Source: Rhizobium grahamii (GTDB lineage: Bacteria; Pseudomonadota; Alphaproteobacteria; Rhizobiales; Rhizobiaceae). From it: a stretch of 64,000 bases of DNA. The translations under genes and the position numbers were made by a program. The stretch spans positions 1,054,001 to 1,118,000 of the forward strand of contig NZ_CP043498.1 in assembly GCF_009498215.1 (NCBI RefSeq), written 5' to 3'. Below, piece after piece: positions 18,360 to 26,311 of the stretch (position 1 is its first letter; every line of letters begins with the position of its first letter). The notes under the pieces are model-generated. The model did no database searches. It was not told the origin of the DNA and saw nothing but the letters and a program-made list of their open reading frames with translations.

Positions 18360-19613
18360 TCAGCTCCGCGAAAAGACGACCTGGCGGACGTCTATGTTTC
18401 GGGCGCGGAAGCCGGCTTCGCAATAGAACAAGTAGAATTCCCAGAGCCGTTTGAACCGCTCGTCGAAGCCCATCGGGCGAATACGTTCCCAAACGGACCA
18501 GAACCGCTCGCGCCACTCAGCGAGCGTGCGGGCGTAGTCTAACCCGAAACCGAAGTCCCTGACCAGTGACAAGTTCACTTTCTTTCCCAGATCCGCGAGA
18601 TGATCACGCGTCGGCAGCATGCCGCCCGGGAACACGTATCTCTGGATGAAATCGGGATTGCTGCGGTATTCGTCGAAGGCTTCCGGCCGAATGGTTATGA
18701 TCTGTAGTCCGGCCTTGCCGCCGGGTTTTAAGCACTGTCGCAGTTTCGAGAAATATGCTGGCCAGTACTTCTCTCCGACGGCTTCAAACATCTCGATCGA
18801 AACGATGCTGTCGTATTGCCCTGTTTCGTCACGGTAGTCCTGCAACCGGAATTCGGCGCGATCGGCAAGACCGGCCTTCTGGATGCGTTGTTGCGCAAAG
18901 GCCAGTTGTTCCTTGCTGATCGTCAATCCGGTGACGCGGCAATCGAGCTGGCTTGCGGCGAATTCAGCGAAACCGCCCCAGCCGCATCCGATCTCGAGTA
19001 CATGGTCGCCCGGCCTGATCCCGGTTGCTTCGGCCAAGGCACGGTATTTAGCGTGCTGGGCCGATTGTAGGTCGTTGGCACCCGTCGAATAGAGCGCCGA
19101 CGAATAGGTCATCGTCGGGTCGAGCCATTGGCTATAGAAATCGTTGCCGAGATCGTAGTGTGCGGCGATGTTTCGGCGCGAGCCGGCACGCGTGTTGGCG
19201 TTCATCCAATGCCTGACTCGCTCGACAAGGCGCATGACGCTGCCCTGACCGCCGGCATAGGTTTTGGCGGCATCGGCGTTTACGAGGAACAGCTCGAGGA
19301 AAGCAGCGATATCAGGACTGTCCCAGTCACCGTCCATATAGGTCTCGGCCACCCCGATCGTGCCTGTGGCGAGCGACCGATAGGCGATGTTCCAGTTTTT
19401 CAAGCGAAGCAATGCCTCGGGGCCCGGAGAAATCCCCTGGGCAAGAACGGTTCGCCCATCTGGAAATACGATCGTCAGAGATCCGCTCTGCATCCCGAGC
19501 AAGGCGCGCAGGACCAGGCGCACGCGCCAGGGCAGGTTCTTGGCGAGGGCGGCAATATTCTCCTTGCTCAGAAGCGTGGCGGACGTTCCGCCGACGGTTC
19601 CCGAATTCGTCAT
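18360..19613 (-). CDS. cfa: cyclopropane-fatty-acyl-phospholipid synthase family methyltransferase
   Basis: A 417-residue S-adenosylmethionine enzyme that methylenates (or methylates) unsaturated acyl chains of membrane lipids. The SAM loop is LEIGCGWGGFAE (near residue 205). IEMFEAVGEKYW and YVFPGGMLPT are typical of the family. The N-terminal 130 residues form the lipid-presenting domain. It is the last gene of the phrB-FAD oxidoreductase-DUF1365-cfa run, 147 bases after DUF1365. Homologous genes belong to the RpoE-ChrR singlet oxygen regulon in Rhodobacter, where such methyltransferases also produce furan fatty acid precursors. Which product is made here cannot be told. Confidence 0.9.
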   Translation of the reverse strand: MTNSGTVGGTSATLLSKENIAALAKNLPWRVRLVLRALLGMQSGSLTIVFPDGRTVLAQGISPGPEALLRLKNWNIAYRSLATGTIGVAETYMDGDWDSPDIAAFLELFLVNADAAKTYAGGQGSVMRLVERVRHWMNANTRAGSRRNIAAHYDLGNDFYSQWLDPTMTYSSALYSTGANDLQSAQHAKYRALAEATGIRPGDHVLEIGCGWGGFAEFAASQLDCRVTGLTISKEQLAFAQQRIQKAGLADRAEFRLQDYRDETGQYDSIVSIEMFEAVGEKYWPAYFSKLRQCLKPGGKAGLQIITIRPEAFDEYRSNPDFIQRYVFPGGMLPTRDHLADLGKKVNLSLVRDFGFGLDYARTLAEWRERFWSVWERIRPMGFDERFKRLWEFYLFYCEAGFRARNIDVRQVVFSRS

Positions 19614-19760
19614 GGTCTGTTCCTCCGGCGTCGCTGCCGGTTAAGGACGATATTGTTCTTGATGTTCCACCCCCCGGCGATTGTCTCTGACGCTATCGCA
19701 CGTTGTCCAAAAACGAAAATCGTTTCTTCAAGCAGGGTCGGGTTCCCTTTCATCGCGTCC

Positions 19761-20603
19761 TCACTCCGCTGCATCCGGTATCTGCTCTGATTGAACGACA
19801 CTATGAGGCGGCGGAGGGGGTGGACGGCGAATATATCGCGCGCCCTTCAGCCAGAGCTTCAGGGCTTCCCAGTGGATTCCGGCCATGATCTTGACGGTGA
19901 GGAAGGGCAGCCTGAGCAGAAGGCTAGCGAGTGCGGCTGTCGTTAGCGATACCTGCTGCCCAGCGAAGGTCGCGGCGAGCAATGGTCCGTCCTTGTCTGT
20001 CTCGAGGATACGCCAGCGAAGTTCTCTCCCGGGCGGCAACATCCGGAAATGATAGCGCATCTCCATTACGATGAATGGCGAGACGTGGAAGAGCTTGTCG
20101 CACGCTTGCCGAATGCCTGCTTCGGATGCCTGCCCGTGATCGACGGGACAAACATAGCTGTGACGCTCGCCGAAGGTGTTGCGCACCTCGTAGATCAGCG
20201 CGCTGACCTGCCCAGCGCCGTCATAGGCGTAATAAACCGATAGCGGATTGAAGACGTAACCGAATATTCGCGGGTAGCAGACAAGGATGATGCGACTGGC
20301 TCGGATGCCCGCATGCGCAAGCAACTCGTCCGCATGAGCGCGCGTCGTTTGGTTATCGGAATGATCGCATTCGTGGAACGAGACGAGGTTCGGTCTGTTC
20401 ACCGAAAACAGGACGGAGCCGCGGTTTGCCTCGTCGAGCCGATCGAGATCGATCGCCAACGAGAACACGCGGTAACGAAAACGGTGGCCGAAGGGCTTCA
20501 TCCGCTGATGCATGACGTCGCCAACATAGAGGGTGGCCGCCGCCTCGGGCGGAGAGCCGTTCGCGGTCATGCCGACACCTTGTCTCCGGCCTCGCTTCGT
20601 CAT
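19761..20603 (-). CDS. DUF1365 domain protein
   Basis: A 280-residue protein of the DUF1365 family, recognised by MHQRMKPFGHRFRYRVFSL, the FNPLSVYYAYD segment and ETDKDGPLLAATF. The family has no proven activity but is nearly always encoded between an FAD-dependent oxidoreductase and a cfa-like methyltransferase, as here. The ATG at 20603 overlaps the upstream stop codon by four bases (ATGA), giving translational coupling; an internal ATG 11 codons later is an alternative. The lipid-modification role is inferred from this conserved neighbourhood. Confidence 0.88.
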   Translation of the reverse strand: MTKRGRRQGVGMTANGSPPEAAATLYVGDVMHQRMKPFGHRFRYRVFSLAIDLDRLDEANRGSVLFSVNRPNLVSFHECDHSDNQTTRAHADELLAHAGIRASRIILVCYPRIFGYVFNPLSVYYAYDGAGQVSALIYEVRNTFGERHSYVCPVDHGQASEAGIRQACDKLFHVSPFIVMEMRYHFRMLPPGRELRWRILETDKDGPLLAATFAGQQVSLTTAALASLLLRLPFLTVKIMAGIHWEALKLWLKGARYIRRPPPPPPHSVVQSEQIPDAAE

Positions 20604-21931
20604 GCTGCTTTATCCGCATCTTGCCTGATCGACCGATGTTGTCGCCAGGGCAGATTGGCGCCGAGCGCTTCCGCGGCGGCAAGGCCCGATACGAGGCCGT
20701 CTTCATGGAACCCGTAGCCGATCCAGGCGCCGACAAAATAGCTGTTGCTCTGCCCCTGGATTGCCCTGAGGGCGTTCTGTGCCGCAACGCTCTCGGCGGA
20801 AAACTGCGGATGCTCGTAGGAGAACTCGGCGAAGACCTTGCTTGCGTCAGGCTCGCGGTCGGGATTGAGTGTCACGAACAGCGGAAAGCGATTGTCGATC
20901 CCCTGCAGCCTGTTCATCCAATAGGTCACGGCAACGGCGGCATTGCCATTGGCATGGCTGGAGCGAAGGTAGTTCCACGAAGCCCAGACCTTGCGCCGGT
21001 TCGGCATGAGCCGCTCGTCCCGATGAAGAACGACGCGATTGGGCTGGTAGGGGACGGCTGCCAGAATTTTCGCTTCCTGGCCCGTGGGCTGTGCCAGCAT
21101 TCTAAGCGTCTGGTCGCTATGCGTGGCGAAGATCACCTTGTCGAAACGCGACTCGGTCCCGGCATCGTCGATGACAATCACGCCCGTCTCGTCACGGATG
21201 ACGCTTCTCACGCCGCGCCCGGTCTTTACGCGATCGCCGAGAGGCCGCAGCAGCTTGTCGAGATAATTGCGGCTGCCGCCGGTCACCGTTCGCCATTGAT
21301 GCTGCCGTGAGTAGATCAGCCGATGATTGTCGAAGAAATTCACGAAGTGTTCGGCTGGAAACTGCAGCATCTTGGTGGCCGGGGTCGACCAGATCGCCGC
21401 GGCCATCGGCACCAGGTAGTTGTTGGTGAACCCCGGCGAAAAGCCGCGCCAATCGAGATAGTCGCCGATCGAGCGGGTGGCGAGGTGCCCGGCATCGCGA
21501 TCCCGCAGGCACGTGCGGTTGAAGCGGAGAATTTCCCGGATCATCAGGAGAAAGGACGGACTGAGCAGATTGCGCGTCTGAGCGAATACAGAGGAAAGGC
21601 CGCCCCCGGCCCATTCAAGCTTTCCGTGGTCGAGGGACAGCGAAAAGCTCATGTCGCTCGCATGTGTCGCGACACCCAGTTCCCGGAACAGCGCTGTCAG
21701 ATTGGGATAGTTCGGCTCGTTATAGACGATGAAGCCGGTATCGACGGGAATCTGGACGCCGTCATAGTCGACATCGACCGTTGCCGTATGTCCGCCAGTC
21801 CGCTCTGCCTTTTCGTAGAGCGTGACGTCGTGCAGTGAATTGAGGGCCCATGCTGCCGAGGCACCTGAGATACCGGAACCGATGATCGCCACTTTCAACT
21901 TGCGCAGGGGCTGCGGAAAATGCGCGTTCAT
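20600..21931 (-). CDS. NAD(P)/FAD-dependent oxidoreductase (amine-oxidase fold)
   Basis: A 443-residue flavoprotein. The dinucleotide-binding motif AIIGSGISGASAAWAL begins at residue 15, followed by YEKAERTGGHTATVD, the arrangement found in amine oxidase and phytoene desaturase relatives. A second conserved block (ATHSDQTLRML) lies near residue 255. It overlaps phrB upstream and DUF1365 downstream by four bases each. Relatives in Rhodobacter are RpoE-controlled and have been linked to unsaturated or furan fatty acid chemistry. The substrate is inferred to be a membrane lipid acyl chain. Confidence 0.86.
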   Translation of the reverse strand: MNAHFPQPLRKLKVAIIGSGISGASAAWALNSLHDVTLYEKAERTGGHTATVDVDYDGVQIPVDTGFIVYNEPNYPNLTALFRELGVATHASDMSFSLSLDHGKLEWAGGGLSSVFAQTRNLLSPSFLLMIREILRFNRTCLRDRDAGHLATRSIGDYLDWRGFSPGFTNNYLVPMAAAIWSTPATKMLQFPAEHFVNFFDNHRLIYSRQHQWRTVTGGSRNYLDKLLRPLGDRVKTGRGVRSVIRDETGVIVIDDAGTESRFDKVIFATHSDQTLRMLAQPTGQEAKILAAVPYQPNRVVLHRDERLMPNRRKVWASWNYLRSSHANGNAAVAVTYWMNRLQGIDNRFPLFVTLNPDREPDASKVFAEFSYEHPQFSAESVAAQNALRAIQGQSNSYFVGAWIGYGFHEDGLVSGLAAAEALGANLPWRQHRSIRQDADKAA

Positions 21932-23373
21932 GCTGCATCCTTTACGGCGCTGTATGCTTTCAGGGCCTTGTCACGGGCGGCAGCATGGTCGACGATGGGT
22001 TTAGGGTAGGTGTTGCCGAGCTCGATACCGGCCTTCTCAAGCACGCCAGCCGGGGCTTCGAACGGGCGATGGATGTACTTGTCCCCGAGAGCCGCGATTT
22101 CCGGAACGAACTCACGAACGTAGTCGCCGTCAGGGTCGAATTTCTCCCCCTGAAGCACCGGGTTGAAAACGCGAAAAAATGGGGAAGCGTCGGCACCCGA
22201 CCCGGCAACCCACTGCCAGCTCGCGGCATTGCTTGCAGGATCGGCGTCGACGAGGGTGTCTCGGAACCACTTCTCACCGCGGCGCCAGTCGATCAACAGG
22301 TCCTTGATGAGGAACGAAGCGACCACCATTCGCACTCGATTGTGCATGAAGCCGTGGCGCCAGAGCTGGCGCATGCCGGCATCGACGATCGGATATCCGG
22401 TCATACCGGTGGTCCAGGCATGGAAATGCGCGCTCCCGTTATGCCACTCGAAGCCATCGAACCGATCGTTCCAGTTCTCGTACGGCAATTTCGGAAAGTG
22501 ATAGAGCAGGTGGTAGGAAAACTCGCGCCAGGCCAGCTCCTTGCGGAAATGGACGATGTCGGCGACCGGAAGACGGGTTCCTCGTGTTTCTTCCCAGATC
22601 CTTGCCGGGGAGATCAGCCCCAGTGTCAAGTAGGGAGACAGCATCGACGTCGATGGCTTGGCCGGAAAATCCCGATCCGTCTTGTACCCCTTCAGGCCGT
22701 CATCGATGAAATCTTGAAGGCGTTCCCGGGCAGCATCCTCGCCTGGGTGCCATATATCGGCAAACTCCCGCGCCCAGTTCGGCTTGGTCGGCAGCAGGTT
22801 CCAGGATGAAAGCTCTTCACCCGTGCCTGAAACGGAAGCGAACTGGATCTTGGTTGGCGCATCGATCGGGCGAGGCGGCTCGCCTGCGCGCTCCAGTGCC
22901 CGCCAGAAGGGCGTGTAAACCCGATACGGCGTTCCGCTGCCGGTGAGAAGCCTGGAAGGTTCATGGAGCAGCTGCCCCGCAAAGCTCCGCGCCTCTACGC
23001 CTCGCTCTTGCAGGTCTAGCTTCAATCGCTCGTCAATGGCGATGCCGGGTGGATCATAGCGGCGATTCCAGACGACAGTATCTGCAAGGCTTGCCGATAA
23101 CAGGTCCGACAGAACGTCGATTGCCCGTCCGCTTGCAAGGTGAAGCTGCCCGCCGAGCGCCTTCAGCGATTTGTTCAGTTCGTCGAGGGAGTGATGCAGC
23201 CACCATTCCTGCGCTGCACCGAGCGCTGATGTGCCATCCGAGGCGGGTTCGCGGATATAGAGGGCAATGACCGGTTTGCCGCTGCTGCAGGCCGCCTGCA
23301 GCGCGTGGTTGTCATCGAGGCGCAAATCCTTGCGAAACCATACGATGATCGGTTTTTTCCCGTTATCCGCCAA
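21928..23373 (-). CDS. phrB: deoxyribodipyrimidine photolyase (class I CPD)
   Basis: A 481-residue blue-light flavoenzyme that splits cyclobutane pyrimidine dimers. It has the N-terminal photolyase domain (VWFRKDLRLDDNHAL), the FAD-binding core with WREFSYHLL and RVRMVVASFLIKDLL, and the FRVFNPVLQGEKFDP block. I place the start at a TTG at 23373 with a GGGGAACGGG ribosome site. The frame continues to a TTG at 23433, but that codon lies within the promoter's -35 element. It heads a four-gene run ending in cfa. Light-induced DNA repair and lipid remodelling controlled together is the known logic of the ChrR-RpoE regulon. Confidence 0.92.
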   Translation of the reverse strand: MADNGKKPIIVWFRKDLRLDDNHALQAACSSGKPVIALYIREPASDGTSALGAAQEWWLHHSLDELNKSLKALGGQLHLASGRAIDVLSDLLSASLADTVVWNRRYDPPGIAIDERLKLDLQERGVEARSFAGQLLHEPSRLLTGSGTPYRVYTPFWRALERAGEPPRPIDAPTKIQFASVSGTGEELSSWNLLPTKPNWAREFADIWHPGEDAARERLQDFIDDGLKGYKTDRDFPAKPSTSMLSPYLTLGLISPARIWEETRGTRLPVADIVHFRKELAWREFSYHLLYHFPKLPYENWNDRFDGFEWHNGSAHFHAWTTGMTGYPIVDAGMRQLWRHGFMHNRVRMVVASFLIKDLLIDWRRGEKWFRDTLVDADPASNAASWQWVAGSGADASPFFRVFNPVLQGEKFDPDGDYVREFVPEIAALGDKYIHRPFEAPAGVLEKAGIELGNTYPKPIVDHAAARDKALKAYSAVKDAA

Positions 23374-23406
23374 TGCCCGTTCCCCGTCATGCTGCTTCTT
23401 GTCTGA

Positions 23407-23432
23407 TACGAAGGTACGATGCGCGTGGATCA
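23407..23432 (-). promoter_or_regulatory. ECF11/RpoE-type promoter of phrB operon
   Basis: On the minus strand TGATCC (23432-23427), 16 bases, CGTA (23410-23407), identical in both boxes and spacing to the chrR promoter at 16635-16660. Transcription would start near 23400, just ahead of the TTG start at 23373. Confidence 0.6.
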
Positions 23433-23590
23433 AAAGTTTCAGTTGTATGGGCAGCCGGAAACGAACGTCGCCGCAGGCACAAAAGGTTTCAAGTGGACTC
23501 TTGGAGGAGGCAGATCACTCGAACGGAGGAGCGCCGCCGAGCCCGCGATTATAGTAGCATGAACGCAGATATTGTTGGGGGAGTAGGTCT

Positions 23591-24019
23591 ATGGCGTATC
23601 GCGTCCTGTTTGTTTCCGGCGTTTTCGCACTCGGTTTGGCTGGTTGTACGACTGTAGCCAAAGAATCTCCCCCGCAAATGGCGACCACCACCTTGACCTG
23701 CGATCCCGCCACCAAACGGTGCCAGACGCCGGACTTCGGCATCAAGGAAACGGACGGCGGCCCAACAGCCGTATCATGGACAGTGAAACCGCCGACCGGA
23801 TGGCAGCTGACGGGCAATCCCGGAGCCTATTACGCCGGTAAGGGAATCAACGACGTCAAGGTTATCGCGTGGGATGCCAATTCTCTGACCTGCAGATGGC
23901 ATGCTGAAGGGCAGGGCTTCCTCTTCCGGACGAAAGGCTCGGTCGCCGGCTATTGCTACGCGGAAGGCGCTTTGACGCCGCCGCCACCGCCGCCGAAGAA
24001 GCCGGCACGCAAGAAATAG
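23591..24019 (+). CDS. putative lipoprotein, unknown function
   Basis: A 142-residue protein with a lipoprotein signal: a hydrophobic stretch after MAYR ending in the lipobox LAGC (Cys19). The mature part contains six further cysteines, including the pairs TCDPATKRC and AGYCYAE, so disulfides in the periplasm are likely. It ends in a proline-lysine tail (six prolines, then KKPARKK) that could bind peptidoglycan or nucleic acid. No family name is recognised. It is divergent from phrB across a 217-bp gap. Confidence 0.75.
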   Translation: MAYRVLFVSGVFALGLAGCTTVAKESPPQMATTTLTCDPATKRCQTPDFGIKETDGGPTAVSWTVKPPTGWQLTGNPGAYYAGKGINDVKVIAWDANSLTCRWHAEGQGFLFRTKGSVAGYCYAEGALTPPPPPPKKPARKK

Positions 24020-24054
24020 CACTGCTGACGGCACCGGATGCGTTTGATATCGTG

Positions 24055-24092
24055 AAATAAATAAAGGCCTGCATTTTTCAATGCAGGCCTTT
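24055..24092 (-). terminator. terminator, probably the original tRNA-Asn terminator
   Basis: A perfect 12-base stem (AAAGGCCTGCAT / ATGCAGGCCTTT) with a six-base loop. On the minus strand it is followed by an AT-rich TTTATTTATTT tract. It sits six bases outside the left copy of the 14-bp island repeat, exactly where the terminator of an uninterrupted tRNA-Asn gene would be. It may also serve the lipoprotein gene on the plus strand. Confidence 0.75.
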
Positions 24093-24097
24093 GAAAC

Positions 24098-24111
24098 TGG
24101 CTCCCCGGGCC
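24098..24111. repeat. left attachment-site copy (14 bp)
   Basis: TGGCTCCCCGGGCC, identical to the last 14 bases of the tRNA-Asn gene (26312-26325) and in the same orientation. This is the expected duplication at the far end of an element integrated into a tRNA 3' end. Confidence 0.75.
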
Positions 24112-24129
24112 AAAAAGTAGTCCTAAAAT

Positions 24130-24292
24130 TTAGGCTGTGGCTCCCATCAACTTTCGCACTCGCTCAAGCTGGCTGCCGCCCCTGTTTTCCTGTTTGAGCT
24201 TCGCCGCAAGATACTCCCTTTCACAGCGATCGAGAATCGGTTGCGCTTTTGGGCCTTTGCGATCGACCAATTTTGGCGGCGAAGATCAGCAT
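24130..24292 (-). pseudogene. decayed small ORF next to the left att copy
   Basis: On the minus strand an ATG at 24292 opens a frame that, after removal of one A from an AAAA run near 24270, continues as a basic alpha-helical sequence (LVDRKGPKAQPILDRCERE ...) and ends at 24130, only 18 bases from the left repeat. No family is recognised. It could be the tail of a larger island gene or a small regulatory protein with a frameshift. Confidence 0.35.
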
Positions 24293-24328
24293 CTCGCCCC
24301 AGCGGGGGGCGGCGTGATGAGAACCAGA

Positions 24329-25207
24329 TCAAAGCTCTTCTTGCGAGTGCTTCCGGCGGCTTTTTGCGTTGAGGAAAACACTCCAGTCTACGATTCCTTC
24401 CTTCACTGGTGGATCGTCATCGAAGAAGTAGTTCCCTCGATCTTTCAGATCGGTTGCCTGCGTGATGTCCCCGAAAGCGCCGGACGTGATGATGCAGCCC
24501 GAGAAATCGCAGGTATCAAACTTGTTGAGTGCAAAGTGGTCTTCATCAAACGTCGCGAAGCTGCAACTCACAAAGTTGCAGCTGGTGAACGTGTGGTCCC
24601 CGATCTTTCTGCAATACTCAAAACGAACATTATCAAACCGAAGGTGGGGTTCGTTGCGGATAGTTTCATAGAATTTTCCTCGAAAACGTCCGCCTTCGAT
24701 GCGCTGGGACGCAAATCCCGGCGCAGCAAGCCAATCCTTAGCGTCGGTTTCATTTTTCTTGAACCCCGGGTTGAGCGTAGATCTTACGCCTGCCTTAACA
24801 CCTATGCCCATAGCCCTAATACCAGCCATGATTATCCGATCTCCGGCCTTGGCATGGTTCGTTGCGATATAGTCGCCAATGACGTCCATAGCCTGTTGCG
24901 AGAACCTCCTTTGCGGATCAGAAAGGACCGGTTCGAGAGTCGCAATGCCTGCAAGAAGGTGCGCACGGTCGCCCTTTTCAGTGAGCATCTTGGCGCCTTC
25001 CTGCAGCAGTTTGGCATAGTTTGCATCGTCGTTTGAATTGTTCTGCCGTATCTGTTGCTTGATCTGTTCCGAGTTAAGCTTGCCGCGCCATACTGCACCG
25101 CAAAAGGTGACGAAGCCTGCAGCACCGAGAAAGAATGGCGCGAAGGCCTGCGCTGCTTGCTGCTTCTCGAGGGCGTTCACCTGCGCAAGGACAGCGAGGC
25201 CCCACAA
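24329..25207 (-). CDS. island membrane protein with pentapeptide-like repeats
   Basis: The open frame gives 292 residues: a hydrophobic helix near the start (FAPFFLGAAGFVTFCGAVW), a polar linker, a helical region (LLAGIATLEPVLSDPQRRF), then a C-terminal stretch with tandem five-residue pattern (FDNVRFEYC ... FTSCNFVSCSFATF ... FDTCDFSGCII) resembling pentapeptide repeats. In the frame one base over, residues just upstream encode another helix (FRITLLFVSLTFIFF) after a polar start. Adding one T to a run near 25206-25212 would join them into a two-helix protein starting at a GTG near 25329. Such layouts (two helices plus pentapeptide repeats) occur in unassigned membrane proteins of phage islands. 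Function is unknown. Confidence 0.6.
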   Translation of the reverse strand: MWGLAVLAQVNALEKQQAAQAFAPFFLGAAGFVTFCGAVWRGKLNSEQIKQQIRQNNSNDDANYAKLLQEGAKMLTEKGDRAHLLAGIATLEPVLSDPQRRFSQQAMDVIGDYIATNHAKAGDRIIMAGIRAMGIGVKAGVRSTLNPGFKKNETDAKDWLAAPGFASQRIEGGRFRGKFYETIRNEPHLRFDNVRFEYCRKIGDHTFTSCNFVSCSFATFDEDHFALNKFDTCDFSGCIITSGAFGDITQATDLKDRGNYFFDDDPPVKEGIVDWSVFLNAKSRRKHSQEEL

Positions 25208-25432
25208 ATAAAGAAGATAAAGGTCAGGCTGACAAACAACAGCGTGATCCTAAACCAAAGACGGGCGGACTGGTTGAAATCTTCCTGCTCGTCGCTGCTG
25301 CCTAAAAATCGTTGATAAACTTGCGCCACATGCCGCTGCTGCCCTGATAGTCGATGGTGCAAAATACCACCCACCCGGGATTGTGGCATCGGCGTCAACC
25401 TACCTATCCACAACTCTGCATGGAGCCGCCTG

Positions 25433-25519
25433 ATGTATTGCGGCGACTTCCTGCAGTCGAAGATGCAGATGGCGCCCGAAGGCGCGAGCCTCTTTGGCGT
25501 TTTGGAGGCTGCCGAGTGA
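25433..25519 (+). CDS. 28-aa leader-like ORF of island module
   Basis: A short frame, MYCGDFLQSKMQMAPEG onward, 28 residues, with a GGAG ribosome site seven bases before the ATG. Its stop overlaps the GTG start of the next gene, so it may couple translation. No homologue is recognised. It is supported by the ribosome site and overlap only. Confidence 0.4.
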   Translation: MYCGDFLQSKMQMAPEGASLFGVLEAAE

Positions 25520-25951
25520 GTGACGCGGTCCACCTCTTTGTAGTTACCGATGATGCTGCTCGCGCCAGCCTCGATGTGGTCGGCGTACAGCCACGCGATC
25601 TTCCGCCGTTTGTTCGGATCGTCACCACAGCTGCGGAGATCCGCAAGTTGCCGGTCGGCGTTCGCTGCCTGGGTTGCTGGTTTGTATGGGGGGTGCCCAC
25701 GAGCACGACGGCGGGCAACCCGCCTGGCAGGATCGGCGCATGGAAGGTGGCCTGGAGGGTGTCCCAGTCGGGTTCCTCGCGAAGCTCTACGACTGGAAAG
25801 CCAAGCGAGCCGAAGAGGAGCGCCGCATCATCGCCGAGGCTTTGGCGGATGCGCAGGATGCTCCAGTCATCAACTATTCCGAATTCACGAATGCCCAGGC
25901 TGCCGCACGTGCGGATCGCAGCTCTTCCCCAAAAAAAAGAGGTGGTTATGA
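25516..25951 (+). pseudogene. unknown island gene, frame broken at homopolymers
   Basis: From a GTG at 25516 the frame reads VSDAVHLFVVTDDAARASLD and on to about residue 60. It is then lost at a run of six G residues (25688-25693). Adding one G continues into a well-formed helical region (GFLAKLYDWKAKRAEEERR, APVINYSEFTNAQAAA). Adding one A to the run at 25931-25938 makes it end KKKRWL with a stop overlapping the next ATG (ATGA). The restored protein is about 145 residues. No family is recognised. Either two assembly errors or real decay could explain the breaks. Confidence 0.45.
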
Positions 25952-26217
25952 CGCTCAGCCCGGATCGGTTTGGCTTTGCGCCCGTGGTGACCAAGCAGCA
26001 GCTGGTGGCAATGGCGCCGGACGTGCTCAGTCAGTGCATTGCCCCCATGCGTGAGGCGGGCCTGGCTGTCGAGCAGATCGCGCGTAGCGATATTTTCCGT
26101 TGGCGGGGTTTTCACCACGTACTTTGCGATGTCGTCGGAAGGCATGGGAACCTGACCTCGCAGTTTGTAGTCCGAAATGTATCCCAAAATGTAACCGATA
26201 TCGCAAGGGGAGGGTGA
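25948..26217 (+). CDS. unknown 89-aa island protein
   Basis: An 89-residue protein beginning MTLSPDRFGFAPVVTKQQL with an excellent AAGAGGTGG ribosome site six bases upstream. The sequence is soluble and mainly helical, with no signal peptide or membrane helix. It is the third gene of a tightly overlapping plus-strand module in the tRNA-Asn island. I do not recognise its family. The polar, mixed-charge composition would fit a small phage, antitoxin or regulatory protein. Confidence 0.55.
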   Translation: MTLSPDRFGFAPVVTKQQLVAMAPDVLSQCIAPMREAGLAVEQIARSDIFRWRGFHHVLCDVVGRHGNLTSQFVVRNVSQNVTDIARGG

Positions 26218-26277
26218 GAGGGCGTATTGGGACCCAGTAAGGGTGCCTGCCAAATCATTGATAGACCTAAATTAAAA

Positions 26278-26304
26278 GAGGGTCGCGCTATCAGCGCAAC
26301 CCTC
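26278..26304 (-). terminator. terminator immediately downstream of tRNA-Asn (island side)
   Basis: A 12-base stem with one mismatch (GAGGGTCGCGCT / AGCGCAACCCTC) and a three-base loop, followed on the minus strand by TTTTAATTT. It would terminate the tRNA-Asn transcript, perhaps supplied by the island to replace the displaced one at 24055-24092. Confidence 0.65.
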
Positions 26305-26311
26305 CAGAATT

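Noticed and set aside
25404..25994. Antisense frame across the island module
   Set aside because: The plus-strand frames show coupled starts and a strong ribosome site, while the antisense translation is low-complexity Ser/Arg/Thr.
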